Assembly (NCBI GenBank): GCA_029961105.1
Contig: JASBVO010000006.1
Location: 62,001-126,000, forward strand
Origin: Micrococcus sp.
Lineage (GTDB): Bacteria; Actinomycetota; Actinomycetes; Actinomycetales; Micrococcaceae
Direction of reading: 5' to 3'
Length of the DNA: 64,000 nt
Below the pieces are notes generated by a model that saw only the letters and a list, made by a program, of their open reading frames with translations, was not told the DNA's origin and did no database searches. The translations under genes and the position numbers were made by a program. This document shows positions 26,579 through 35,547 of this stretch, one piece after another. The number at the start of each line of letters is the position of its first letter. The stretch's first letter is position 1.

Positions 26579-27592
26579 ATGATGAGGAATGTCCGACTGG
26601 CCGCCGTTTCCGCGGCTGCCCTGCTGGCCCTGACCGCCTGTGGCTCCGGCTCGCCCTCGGGGGGTGGCGCCACTACCGCGCCGGCCACGGAGGGAACCGC
26701 CGGCGCCGAGGCCTCCGGCGGCGGCGAGCTGACCCCGGTCGAGGTCGGGGTCATCCCGATCGTCGACGTCGCGCCGATCTATTTGGGCGTCGAGGAGGGC
26801 ATCTTCGAGAAGCACGGCCTGGACGTCACCCTGACCCTGGCCCAGGGCGGCGCGGCGATCGTGCCGGCCGTGCAGTCCGGGAAGATGGAGTTCGGCTTCT
26901 CCAACGTCACCTCCCTGGTCATCGGCCGTGCCCAGGGCCTGCCGCTCAAGCTCGTGGCCACGGGCCCGCAGACCACCGGCGACTCCGAGGACGACTTCGC
27001 CGCCGTGATGGTCCCCCAGGACTCGGACGTGAAGACCGCCGCCGACCTGGATGACAAGCGCATCGCCGTCAATACGCTCAACAACATCAATGACACCGTG
27101 ATCTCCGAGGGCATCCGCCAGGACGGCGGGAACCCGGAGACCATCCAGTACGTGGAGATGGCCTTCCCGGACATGGTCGGTCAGCTGGAGGCCGGCAACG
27201 TGGACGCCATCGGGGCCGTGGAGCCGTTCGTGACCATCGCCGAGGCCAGCGGCGCGCGCCGGATCTTCGCCCAGTACGCGGATCCGATCCCGGACCTGTC
27301 GGTCGCCGGCTACTTCACCACGGACCAGATGATCGAGCAGGATCCCGAGCTGGTGGATGCCTTCGTGACGGCCATGAAGGAATCCCAGCAGTACGCCACG
27401 GACAACCCGGAGGAGGCCAAGGCGATCCTGCCCGAGTACACCTCCCTGGAGCCGGACGTGATCGAGCAGCTGACCATGCCCCGCTTCCCGCAGGAGCACA
27501 ACATCGAGTCGCTCCAGAAGGTCGTTGACCTCTCCGTGGAAGGTGGCCTGGTCGACGAGGCGCCGTCCATCGAGGACCTGGTCCGCCAGTGA
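26579..27592 (+). CDS. NitT/TauT-type ABC substrate-binding lipoprotein, tandem copy 1
   Basis: 337 residues. Lipobox LTAC (Cys21), Gly/Ala/Thr linker, then the NMT1-like domain (YLGVEEGIFEKHGLDVTLTLAQGGAAIVPAVQSG). AGGAG 7 bases before ATG 26579 (Met-Met start). Very similar to the next gene along the whole length, with the N-terminal coding DNA almost identical, indicating a recent duplication. No cognate permease nearby. Confidence 0.9.
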   Translation: MMRNVRLAAVSAAALLALTACGSGSPSGGGATTAPATEGTAGAEASGGGELTPVEVGVIPIVDVAPIYLGVEEGIFEKHGLDVTLTLAQGGAAIVPAVQSGKMEFGFSNVTSLVIGRAQGLPLKLVATGPQTTGDSEDDFAAVMVPQDSDVKTAADLDDKRIAVNTLNNINDTVISEGIRQDGGNPETIQYVEMAFPDMVGQLEAGNVDAIGAVEPFVTIAEASGARRIFAQYADPIPDLSVAGYFTTDQMIEQDPELVDAFVTAMKESQQYATDNPEEAKAILPEYTSLEPDVIEQLTMPRFPQEHNIESLQKVVDLSVEGGLVDEAPSIEDLVRQ

Positions 27593-27600
27593 TCGCCGCC

Positions 27601-27651
27601 GCGCCCGTCCGTCCGGGCAGAACCGCAGCGCCCGTCCGCCCGGGCAGAACC
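27601..27651. repeat. 24-bp direct repeat between tandem binding-protein genes
   Basis: GCGCCCGTCCGTCCGGGCAG-type unit at 27601-27624 and again at 27628-27651 with one mismatch. Confidence 0.65.
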
Positions 27652-27662
27652 AGGAGCACCCG

Positions 27663-28685
27663 ATGATGAGGAATGTCCGACTGGCCGCCGTTTCTGCGGC
27701 TGTCCTGCTGGCCCTGACCGCTTGTGGCTCCGGCTCGCCGTCCGGGGGTGGCGGCACCACCGCGCCGGCCACGGAGGGGACCGCCGGGGCCGAGGCCTCC
27801 GGCGGTGAGCTGACCCCCGTCGAGGTCGGGGTCATCCCGATCGTCGACGTCGCGCCGATCTACCTCGGGGTCGAGGAGGGCATCTTCGAGAAGCACGGCC
27901 TGGACGTCACCCTGACCCTGGCCCAGGGCGGCGCGGCGATCGTGCCGGCCGTGCAGTCCGGGAACATGGAGTTCGGCTTCTCCAACGTGGCCTCCGTCAT
28001 CATCGGCCGCGATGCCGGCCTCCCGCTCAAGCTCGTGGCCACGGGCCCGCAGTCCACCGGGAACGGCGAGGATGACGCGGCCGGGATCATGGTGCCCGGC
28101 GATTCCGGCATCCAGGACCTCACCGACCTGGAGGGCAAGAGGGTCGCCGTGAACACTTTGAACAACATCAACCACGCCACCACCTATGAGGGCATCAAGC
28201 AGGCCGGCGGGGACGTGGACAGCGTGGAGTTCGTGGAGGTCGGCTTCCCGGACATGGTCGCCCAGCTCGAGGCCGGCAACGTGGACGCCATCACGGCCGT
28301 GGAGCCCTTCGTGACCATGGCCGAGCAGGGCGACGCCCGGAACATCTACGGGTTCTTCGCCGAGCCGGTGCAGGACCTCTCCGTGGCCGGGTACTTCACC
28401 ACGGACCAGATGATCGAGCAGGAGCCGGAGCTGGTGGAGGCCTTCACCGCCGCCATGAAGGAGTCCCAGCAATATGCCACGGACCACCCCGAGGACGCCA
28501 AGGCCATCCTGTCCACCTACACCTCGATCGATGAGCAGACGGCCAGCGAGCTGACCATGCCCAGATTCCCGCAGTTGCACGACAACGCCTCGCTGGAGCG
28601 CATGGCCGAGATCCTCGCCGAGATGGAACTGATCCAGGATGTCCCCGCGACCGAGGACCTGATCGTGGAGGGCGCCGGGGAGTAG
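27663..28685 (+). CDS. NitT/TauT-type ABC substrate-binding lipoprotein, tandem copy 2
   Basis: 340 residues, duplicate of the preceding gene: same signal peptide and lipobox (Cys21), same binding-domain motifs. Differences cluster in the middle of the binding domain (e.g. RDAGLPLKL versus RAQGLPLKL, NHATTYEGIKQAGGD versus NDTVISEGIRQDGGN), which suggests different ligand preferences. Starts 70 bases after copy 1 with AGGAG upstream. Confidence 0.9.
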   Translation: MMRNVRLAAVSAAVLLALTACGSGSPSGGGGTTAPATEGTAGAEASGGELTPVEVGVIPIVDVAPIYLGVEEGIFEKHGLDVTLTLAQGGAAIVPAVQSGNMEFGFSNVASVIIGRDAGLPLKLVATGPQSTGNGEDDAAGIMVPGDSGIQDLTDLEGKRVAVNTLNNINHATTYEGIKQAGGDVDSVEFVEVGFPDMVAQLEAGNVDAITAVEPFVTMAEQGDARNIYGFFAEPVQDLSVAGYFTTDQMIEQEPELVEAFTAAMKESQQYATDHPEDAKAILSTYTSIDEQTASELTMPRFPQLHDNASLERMAEILAEMELIQDVPATEDLIVEGAGE

Positions 28686-28980
28686 GTCCCCGGGGCTGCG
28701 CCTGAGCCGCAGCCGGGCCTCGGTGTGGGCCGAGGATGCGGAGCCCGGCGCGCGGCGTGGCCTCCGCGCTTGCCACCTGCGCACGCCCCGCCGGGCGGAA
28801 CGGAGTGATCCGTCCCGCCCGCCGTAGCGTCTGCCGGAGGATCGGCCGGGCCGCCGTGGCACGCACCCGCGGCGAGAAACCATTGAACTATTCAATGAAA
28901 TAGTCAACAATCGAGGAGAGCGCGCCCGGGCACACCGGGCGCGAACCCGGCAGCACCCAACCGTCCAGAGGAGCACGGAC
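28686..28980. other. 295-base gap before the second CoA ligase gene
   Basis: No gene seen. The first ~180 bases are GC-rich without clear structure; the last ~110 hold the tandem MarR-type dyads at 28881-28907 and a leader with AGGAG before ATG 28982. Confidence 0.5.
28881..28907. promoter_or_regulatory. tandem MarR-type dyads upstream of the CoA ligase
   Basis: Perfect 17-base dyad CATTGAACTATTCAATG (28881-28897), overlapped by a second site reading TTGACTATTTCATTG on the minus strand (28893-28907). Both fit the TTGA-N5-TCAA pattern of the phd boxes. Confidence 0.6.
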
Positions 28981-28981
28981 C

Positions 28982-30541
28982 ATGTTCAACCGCGGGATCG
29001 GTGACTGGATCCACCGCCGGCGCGTCAAGTCCGCCGGGCACACGGCCGTGATCAGCGCCGCCGGAGAGCTGACCTATGACGAGTGGGCGGTGCGGATCGA
29101 CCGGCTGGCCAACGCCCTGGCCGACCACGGCGTGCAGCGTGGAGACCGCGTGGCCTACCTCGGTGAGAACTACCCCTCGTTCCTGGAGACCCTGTTCGCG
29201 GCCGGCTCCCTCGGCGCCGTCTTCGTGCCCCTGAACACCCGCCTTGCAGCACCGGAGATCGCCTTCGCCCTGGAGGACTCCGGGTCCACGGTGCTCATCG
29301 CCTCGGCCACGCTGGAACCGCTGGCCGTCGCCGGAAGCCGCGGGACCGGCGTCGGGACCCTGGCGACCGTCCAGGACGGCCCACCGGCCGCCGTCGAGCG
29401 CCGCGAGGGGGACCTGGAGGCCGTCGACTACGAGGAGCTGCTGGCCGCGGGGGAACCGGTGCGCCCGGACGTGGCGGTGGACCTGGAGGACCTGGCCGTG
29501 ATCCTCTACACCTCCGGGACCACGGGCAAGCCGAAGGGCGCCATGCTCACGCACGGCAACCTGACGTGGAACTCCTTCAACGTCCTCACCGACTTCGACG
29601 TCACCAGCTCGGACAGGGCGCTGATGATCGCCCCGATGTTCCACGTCGCCTCGCTGAGCATGGGCGCGCTGCCGACCCTGCTCAAGGGCGGCACGCTCGT
29701 GCTCGAGCCGCGCTTCGAGCCCGGGCGGGTCCTGGAGCTGATCGGCCGGTACGGGATCACCAGCATGTCCGGGGTGCCCACCACCTACCAGATGCTCGCC
29801 GAGCACCCGGACTGGGACAGCGCCGACCTGTCCAGCGTCAAGATCCTCACCTGCGGCGGCTCCGCCGTGCCCACCCGGGTCCTGGACGCCTACGAGGAAC
29901 GAGGACTGTCCTTCACGATGGGCTACGGCATGACCGAGACCTCGCCCGGGGCCACGACGCTGCCCGGCCGCTACTCTCGGTCCAGGCAGAGATCCGGCGG
30001 CCTACCGCACTTCCACACCGCGGTGCGCGTGGTCGACCCGGCCGGCCAGGTGTGCCCTGTCGGCGAGGTCGGCGAGATCCAGGTCCAGGGCCCCAACGTC
30101 ATCAAGGCGTACTGGAACCGGCCCGATGCGACCGCCGAGGCCTTCGAGCAGGCCGAGGACGGCACCTGGCTGCGGACGGGGGACATGGGCTACCGGGACG
30201 AGGACGGGTTCCTGTTCATCTCCGACCGGCTCAAGGACATGATCATCTCCGGTGGGGAGAACATCTACCCGGCGCAGGTGGAGCAGGAGATCGCCCAGCT
30301 CGAGGCCGTTGCCGCGGTGGCGGTGATCGGCGTCCCGGACGAGAGGTGGGGCGAGGTGCCGCGCGCCGTGGTGGTGGTCCGGGAGGGCCACGAACTGACC
30401 GAGGAGCAGGTGATCAGGCACCTGGACGGCCGGCTCGCCCGCTACAAGATCCCGAAGTCCGTGGTGTTCACCGACGAGATGCCCCGCACTGCCTCGGGGA
30501 AGATCCGCAAGCCGGAGCTGCGCCAGCGGTACGGCGCCTGA
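28982..30541 (+). CDS. acyl-CoA synthetase (AMP-forming)
   Basis: 519 residues, ANL superfamily. P-loop YTSGTTGKPKGA at 176-187, A5 [11 protein letters not shown]8 SDRLKDMIISGGENIYP, and the adenylation lysine in PRTASGKIRK. Paralogue of the ligase at 18210. Preceded by MarR-type dyads and the tandem binding proteins, it probably activates the acid they bring in (inference). Substrate unknown; a phenylpropanoid or other aromatic/alicyclic acid is plausible. Confidence 0.88.
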   Translation: MFNRGIGDWIHRRRVKSAGHTAVISAAGELTYDEWAVRIDRLANALADHGVQRGDRVAYLGENYPSFLETLFAAGSLGAVFVPLNTRLAAPEIAFALEDSGSTVLIASATLEPLAVAGSRGTGVGTLATVQDGPPAAVERREGDLEAVDYEELLAAGEPVRPDVAVDLEDLAVILYTSGTTGKPKGAMLTHGNLTWNSFNVLTDFDVTSSDRALMIAPMFHVASLSMGALPTLLKGGTLVLEPRFEPGRVLELIGRYGITSMSGVPTTYQMLAEHPDWDSADLSSVKILTCGGSAVPTRVLDAYEERGLSFTMGYGMTETSPGATTLPGRYSRSRQRSGGLPHFHTAVRVVDPAGQVCPVGEVGEIQVQGPNVIKAYWNRPDATAEAFEQAEDGTWLRTGDMGYRDEDGFLFISDRLKDMIISGGENIYPAQVEQEIAQLEAVAAVAVIGVPDERWGEVPRAVVVVREGHELTEEQVIRHLDGRLARYKIPKSVVFTDEMPRTASGKIRKPELRQRYGA

Positions 30542-30600
30542 GTGCCGGCGGGTGCCCGACGGCGGACCTCGCCTGCCAGGGCCTCGGGGCGGCGTGGGGG

Positions 30601-30646
30601 ACGTAGTCACGTGGCCACGGGGCTACGTGACTACGTGACTACGTGA
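30601..30646. repeat. 8-bp tandem repeat CTACGTGA with inverted partner
   Basis: CTACGTGA occurs three times in a row (30623-30646). ACGTAGTCACGTGG at 30601-30614 is complementary to part of it, so alternative hairpins can form. May terminate the CoA ligase transcript. Confidence 0.6.
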
Positions 30647-30677
30647 CCACGGGTGGCTCTCCGGCAGGGTGAGTTCT

Positions 30678-30750
30678 CGTCCGTCATCCTCGAGAAGACT
30701 CGTCATCTCGGGTCCCGGGGGTGCGGAGTCCTCTGAGCCCGGACGGACGG
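30678..30750. repeat. dispersed palindromic repeat, copy C
   Basis: Left arm CGTCCGTCATCCTCGAG... (30678-30712), right arm GGAGTCCTCTGAGCC...GGACGG (30725-30750). Matches copy A at 23 of 27 left-arm positions. Lies between the CoA ligase and the PadR gene. Confidence 0.65.
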
Positions 30751-30838
30751 CGGGGGGCGGAGCCGTGGTGCAGCCGTAGTGGTGCAGTCGTGGTGGTGCC
30801 GACGTCAGGCCGGTGCGGCGAATGCCTCCGGCCGGCGG

Positions 30839-31456
30839 TTACTGGGCCGCGGCCGGGCTGCCCGCGGAGAGCTCCTGGGGGTAGAGCTCCTCGAGCAGTG
30901 CCAGGCCGCGCTCGGCCCAGGCGATCTCCGTCTCCGCGCGTGCGACCAGACCCTCGTAGGTGTACCGCTTGAACGCCGTGGTGCGGCGGTGCTCCTCCGG
31001 CGGCACCGTCCGCAGGCGGCGGGCCAGGGTCTCGGAGGTGCCGGCGTCGATCTCGTCGATCTGCTGCTGCCAGGCCGCCTGGATCTGCCGGGTGTGCTCG
31101 CGGTAGGCCTCCAGCTGGGCGCGGGCCCGGTCCGGACTGGCGAACTCGAAGTAGGCGGCCCGCAGGTGCATGGGATCCCGGTCCCTGGCCCACTGCAGGT
31201 CCGAGTCCATCCACTCCCGGAAGGCCTGCCGCCCGGCGTCCGTGATGGTGTAGGCGATCTTGCGGCCCTTGCGCCCGAACGGGACCTCCTCGGCCTCGAG
31301 CAGTCCGTCCTGGGTCATCCGCCGCAGTTCGGGGTAGATCTGCGAGTCGGGGGCGTGCCAGACGTTGCCCACGGACGAGCCGAACCGCTTGGCGAGGTCG
31401 TAACCGGTCATGGGCTCGACGACGAGCAGGGCCAGGAGTGCATTGCGCAGGGACAT
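30839..31456 (-). CDS. PadR-family transcriptional regulator
   Basis: 205 residues from ATG 31456. N-terminal PadR winged helix (LLALLVVEPMTGYDLAKRF ... QIYPELRRMTQDGLLEAEE) and C-terminal Vir-like helical dimerisation domain. PadR proteins often sense phenolic acids, which fits the neighbourhood, but no target is shown. The frame is open upstream of 31456 without coding character. Confidence 0.88.
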   Translation of the reverse strand: MSLRNALLALLVVEPMTGYDLAKRFGSSVGNVWHAPDSQIYPELRRMTQDGLLEAEEVPFGRKGRKIAYTITDAGRQAFREWMDSDLQWARDRDPMHLRAAYFEFASPDRARAQLEAYREHTRQIQAAWQQQIDEIDAGTSETLARRLRTVPPEEHRRTTAFKRYTYEGLVARAETEIAWAERGLALLEELYPQELSAGSPAAAQ

Positions 31457-31653
31457 GGCGTGGCTCCTTCCTGCTGGGCGGCCGGTGCGGTCCACTGTAG
31501 TCGCCAGGCAGTGAAAATCCACTATGGGCGTAGGTACGGCCCGGGACCGGCCGCCCCGCAGTGCCGCCCCGCAGTGCAACTCCGAGGCGGCCCGCAGCCC
31601 GGTCTGCAGGCCCGTCCCGCGGTGGGGGACCACGGGCGCGCTCGCGGTCCCGT

Positions 31654-32856
31654 CTACAGGGCCGCGTTCAGGACCGGCGCCAGCCGGCGCACGCCCTCGC
31701 ACAACACCTCCGGGGCCACGAAGGAGAAGGCGAGCCGGAAGTGCGGGTTCGGGCCGCCGTCGGGCGTGAAGGCCGAGCCGGGCACGAAGACGACGCCGGC
31801 CTCCGCGGCCGTGTGCATCAGCGGCACGGTGTCGACGCCGTCGGGCATCCGGGCCCAGACGAAGAACCCGCCGCCGGGACGGGCGAAGGTGATCCGCGGG
31901 TCCAGCAGCTCTTCCATGGAGTCCACCAGGGCGTCACAGCGCCGGCCGTACTCGGCGGCGCACCGGGCCACGTGGCCCTGCCAGTCGAAGCGGGTGAGGA
32001 AGGCGGTGGTGAGCATCTGGCTGGGCACCGGGGGGCAGATGAACGCCGACTCCGCGGAGAGGTAGAACTCGCGCAGCAGTGCCGGCGGCACCAGCGCCCA
32101 GCCGATGCGCACGCCGGGGGAGAAGATCTTGGAGGCGGTGCCGAGGTAGATGACCTGGTCCCGGTGCGCGGCGGCGATGGGCGGGACCGGAGGGGCCTCG
32201 AAGCCCAGCTGGCCGTAGGGGTTGTCCTCCACGATCAGCACGCCCTCCTCCCGGCAGATCCGCGCCACCTCATCCCGCCGCCCGGCGGGCATGAGGGCGC
32301 CGGAGGGGTTCGCGTAGGAGGGGACCGTGTAGAGGAAGGCCACCCGGCGGCCCTCGGCGCGCAGCCGCTGCAGCGTCTGGCGCAGGAAGGCGGGGATCAG
32401 CCCCTCCTCGTCGGTCGGGGTGGTGACGGCGTGCAGCTGCCAGGTGTTGAAGGTGTTCAGCGCTCCCACGAAGGTGGGGTCCTCCACCACGACGACGTCA
32501 CCCGGGTTCCCGAGCATCCGCGCCGCGGTATCGATCCCGGCCTGGGATCCGGGCGTCACGACGACGAGGTCCGGGTCCGCGCCCTCGATGCCGTCCGCGG
32601 CCATCACCGTGCAGACGGCGTCCCGCAGTTCCGCGGTGCCCTGGCCGGTCCCGTACTGGAGGGAGAGGTGGCCCTGCCGGGAGACGAGCTCGGCGGCCAC
32701 GCGTCCCAGGTCCTCCAGCGGGAGGTCGTCCAGCCACGGGTTGCCGCCGGCCAGCGAGACCAGCCCCGGTGACATCGCCAGGTCGAACACGTCCCGCACG
32801 GCCGACTGGCGCACGCCGCGCGCGCGTTCTGAAAGGAACGCTGAAGGATCCATCAC
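31654..32856 (-). CDS. PLP-dependent class I/II aminotransferase
   Basis: 400 residues, fold type I, 2-aminoadipate/valine-pyruvate aminotransferase-like. Motifs SLAGGNP near residue 35, YGTGQGTAELRDAV, VEDNPYG with the PLP-binding Asp, and the Schiff-base Lys in TASKIFSPGVRIGW. GTG 32856 follows a TAGCAT box by 7 bases (leaderless); ATG 32853 is the next codon. Substrate unknown. Confidence 0.87.
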   Translation of the reverse strand: MMDPSAFLSERARGVRQSAVRDVFDLAMSPGLVSLAGGNPWLDDLPLEDLGRVAAELVSRQGHLSLQYGTGQGTAELRDAVCTVMAADGIEGADPDLVVVTPGSQAGIDTAARMLGNPGDVVVVEDPTFVGALNTFNTWQLHAVTTPTDEEGLIPAFLRQTLQRLRAEGRRVAFLYTVPSYANPSGALMPAGRRDEVARICREEGVLIVEDNPYGQLGFEAPPVPPIAAAHRDQVIYLGTASKIFSPGVRIGWALVPPALLREFYLSAESAFICPPVPSQMLTTAFLTRFDWQGHVARCAAEYGRRCDALVDSMEELLDPRITFARPGGGFFVWARMPDGVDTVPLMHTAAEAGVVFVPGSAFTPDGGPNPHFRLAFSFVAPEVLCEGVRRLAPVLNAAL

Positions 32857-32907
32857 GGGGCCGATGCTAGCAACGCCGGGGATCCCTGAGAAGGGCGGGG
32901 CGAGAGG

Positions 32908-33624
32908 TCAGGGGGCGGTGGTGGTGTCCGTCCCGTCGGTCGCGTCGCCTGTCGTGCCGTCGGTGGTGCCGCCACCGCTCGAGCCGTCGTCGGTGGTGCC
33001 CTCGGTCGGCTCGGGGTCCTGGCCCGGCGTCGTGATCTCCTCGCCGAGCTCCATCGGGGACAGGCCGAGCAGGTCCTCGATCAGCACGCCGTTGACGTAG
33101 ACCTCGGCATTCTCCACCCCGGCGGCCGCGGCGGCGGTGCGGTTGAGCTGGGCGCGGATGCGGAAGGACTCGCAGTGGCTGCGGCTGACCAGGTCCCCCG
33201 TCAGCTCGAGCACCACGGTGTCCCCCTCGATCCTGTGGGAGCCGTACGCCAGGGCGTCCTCGGAGGGATCGAGGGAGTTCGTCACGGGCGGGTCGCCATG
33301 GCTGTACTGCTCGTCCGTGAGCAGGAACCCGATCGCCGAGGCCACCGGGTCCTCCGTCCGCACCGGTACCGAGGTGGTGCGCACCAGCAGGTCCTGGCAG
33401 GCGACCTCGCGCCCGGTCGTGTTCGGCGGGAATTGCCCGTTCAGCGCCACGAAGTACAACGGAAGTTCCACGTACCCGTCGGCGGAGGTTGTCGGCAGCG
33501 GCCCGCCGTCATCGGTCGGCGACTCGGTGGGGCCGGGGAAGATGCTGCAGCCGGCCAGTACGACGGTGGCCGCCGCGGCACCCAGCGCGGCCGTGACTCG
33601 GCGCAGGGGTCGGCGCGCGCTCAT
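32908..33624 (-). CDS. GerMN-domain lipoprotein
   Basis: 238 residues. Lipobox LAGC, then a GerMN-type domain (VELPLYFVALNG ... VVLELTGDLVSRSHCESFRIRAQLNRTA ... AEVYVNGVLIEDLL) and a Thr/Gly/Asp-rich C-terminal tail. ATG 33624 chosen over an upstream in-frame ATG because AGGAG precedes it. Surface lipoprotein, role unknown. A second GerMN lipoprotein lies at 37343. Confidence 0.8.
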   Translation of the reverse strand: MSARRPLRRVTAALGAAAATVVLAGCSIFPGPTESPTDDGGPLPTTSADGYVELPLYFVALNGQFPPNTTGREVACQDLLVRTTSVPVRTEDPVASAIGFLLTDEQYSHGDPPVTNSLDPSEDALAYGSHRIEGDTVVLELTGDLVSRSHCESFRIRAQLNRTAAAAAGVENAEVYVNGVLIEDLLGLSPMELGEEITTPGQDPEPTEGTTDDGSSGGGTTDGTTGDATDGTDTTTAP

Positions 33625-33967
33625 GAAACTCCTGTGCTGCGGAGGGACGCGGGCCGGGTGGTCAGGCTGCCGCGAGAGGACCCGTCCATCGTACTCCGGT
33701 GGCGGGCGCGGCCCGGTCAAGTAGGTGGCCGGGGCCCAAGAACGGGGTGGGCCCCGGCCTGTCTGGCGGCAATCCGGCCCTCGGAGGGGGGATGAGTAGA
33801 CCGGCCTTCACGCCAGACTCTGTACCGCGGGCTGGAAGGCCGGCGGAAGTTTGGTTGAGCAATCAATACTCTCATGGGTCGGCCGTCTGTCCAAGGTCTA
33901 CCGGGGCATTTCGGCCCCCGTCCGCCCTCGGCGGAATCCTCGTCGCGGCGGGGCCGCGCCCCGGTGA
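33625..33967. other. 343-base gap without a gene
   Basis: Contains CCGGCCTTC/GAAGGCCGG (about 33799-33842) and the AT patch CAATCAATACTCTCATG (33863-33879), which resembles 954-970. Neither neighbour is oriented to use it as a promoter. No coding frame supported. Confidence 0.4.
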
Positions 33968-34567
33968 CTATCCGCTGAACGGCGAATCCTCCGTGACCTG
34001 CGCCGACTGTCCACCCGGCGTCGGTTCCCCACCACTCGCCGGTTCGTGACCCTGCCGGGACTCGCCCTCGGGGGTCGCCTCCTCACCCCGCTCCGCGTCG
34101 CCGGACCGGGCCTCCTCGCGGCGCCGGACCCAGGCCAGGATGTCCTCCGGATGGATCCGGCGGTGCGTGCCGCGATACGTCACGGGGATCTCGCCGCGGT
34201 CGGCCAGCTGGCGCAGGTAGGTGTTCGAGACCCCGGCCAGCCGGGCCGCCTGTGAGGTGTTCAGCCAGCGGTCCTGCTCCGCCACGACGGCCTGGCCGCC
34301 CGAGGCGAGCCGGCCCAGCAGGTCCAGCACGGCCGCCGTCGCCGCGGGGCCGAGGCGCACCGTGGTGCCGTCGAGGACCACGGTCGCGTCCGGCGTCGGG
34401 CCCTGCTCCTCGCCCAGGCCCGGGCCTGGGCCCGTGCCTTGGGCCGCGCCTCGGGCGGCGCCGTGCCCCGTGACCAGTCCGGGGATGCGGTGCAGGATGG
34501 CCAGCTCGTCTTCCGGCAGGGGGCCGTGGCTGGTACTGCGGGAGAGCATCGGGATCTCGTCGGCCAT
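33968..34567 (-). CDS. excisionase-family (MerR-like HTH) DNA-binding protein
   Basis: 199 residues. The HTH_17/excisionase domain is at about 100-145 (WLNTSQAARLAGVSNTYLRQLADRGEIPVTYRGTHRRIHPEDILAWV). N-terminal part Gly/Pro-rich, C-terminal ~50 residues acidic and low-complexity. A TAGGCT box lies 7 bases before the ATG (leaderless). Such proteins can be antitoxins with a PIN-domain partner, but no toxin is next to it. Divergent from the CitE-like gene. Confidence 0.78.
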   Translation of the reverse strand: MADEIPMLSRSTSHGPLPEDELAILHRIPGLVTGHGAARGAAQGTGPGPGLGEEQGPTPDATVVLDGTTVRLGPAATAAVLDLLGRLASGGQAVVAEQDRWLNTSQAARLAGVSNTYLRQLADRGEIPVTYRGTHRRIHPEDILAWVRRREEARSGDAERGEEATPEGESRQGHEPASGGEPTPGGQSAQVTEDSPFSG

Positions 34568-34639
34568 GGCCCGAAGCCTACCGGCGCCGGGGACACCGAA
34601 CTCGGGTGGGCGGCAGGGGACGGCGGTAGGCTGGAGGTC

Positions 34640-35485
34640 ATGCCCCTGCGTAACCGTCGAGCTGCTGCCCTGCCCGCCAAGCTGAGCCGGTCCTGGCTGC
34701 TGGTGAACGCGGCCAGGCCGGAGGACTTCGCGCCCGGGCTGGCCTCGGAGGCGGACTCGGTCCTGTTCGACCTCGAGGCGGCCGTCCCGAACGAGAAGAA
34801 GGACGCCGCCCGGCAGTCGGTGGTGGAGGCACTCAACGGCGGCATGGACGCCTGGGTCAGGATCAACGGCATCAACACCGCTGACTGGCAGAAGGACCTC
34901 GAGGCGCTCTCCGGCGCCACCGGCCTGCGCGGGGTCATGCTCGCGCTGGCCGAGGAACCCGAACAGGTCACCCTCACCGCGATGCGCCTGCGGGCCGGCA
35001 CCCCCGTGATCGCCCTGATCGAGACGGCCCTGGGCCTGGAGAACGCGACCGCCGTGGCCCGCGCCCCGGGGACCTTCCGGCTCGCCTTCGGCACCAATGA
35101 CTTCCGCAAGGACACCGGCATCTCCGACGATCCGATGGCCATGGCCTACGCCCGATCACGCCTCGTGATCGCCTCCCGCGTGGGCAAGCTTCCCGGTGCG
35201 ATCGACGGGCCGCCGGCCGTGGCCGACGGCGAGGAGGCCGTGGTGGCCACCTCCAAGACCACGGCCTTGATGGGCATGACCGGCCGGCTCTGCCTGAACC
35301 GGGACCAGGTCGACTCCATCAACCGCGCCCTGTCCCCGTCCGAGGACGAGGTGTCCTGGGCCCACGAGATGCTGCAGGCGCACGAGTCCGGGGCCTCCGT
35401 GGGCGACGGCTCGTACCTGCCGCGACTGGCCCGTGCGCAGAAGATCGCCGACCTCGCCGACTCCTACGGACTGTGGAACGCCTGA
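34640..35485 (+). CDS. HpcH/HpaI aldolase / CitE-like lyase
   Basis: 281 residues with CitE-family motifs: [24 protein letters not shown] (Mg-binding), [31 protein letters not shown] and [11 protein letters not shown]. Typical stand-alone beta-like subunit; acts on CoA esters or 2-keto acids, substrate not defined. ATG 34640 has GGAGG 2 bases upstream and TAGGCT 7 bases upstream, so it may be leaderless. Upstream of pdxST by 62 bases. Confidence 0.84.
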   Translation: MPLRNRRAAALPAKLSRSWLLVNAARPEDFAPGLASEADSVLFDLEAAVPNEKKDAARQSVVEALNGGMDAWVRINGINTADWQKDLEALSGATGLRGVMLALAEEPEQVTLTAMRLRAGTPVIALIETALGLENATAVARAPGTFRLAFGTNDFRKDTGISDDPMAMAYARSRLVIASRVGKLPGAIDGPPAVADGEEAVVATSKTTALMGMTGRLCLNRDQVDSINRALSPSEDEVSWAHEMLQAHESGASVGDGSYLPRLARAQKIADLADSYGLWNA

Positions 35486-35547
35486 CCTCCTCGTCCTTCC
35501 GCTACGCTCCCGTCAGCACCCTTACAACACCCTCGCAAAGGAATCCG

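Noticed and set aside
33968-34567. VapBC-like toxin-antitoxin pair with the excisionase-type protein as antitoxin
   Set aside because: No PIN-domain or other toxin-like frame flanks it; neighbours are a lipoprotein and a CitE-like enzyme.
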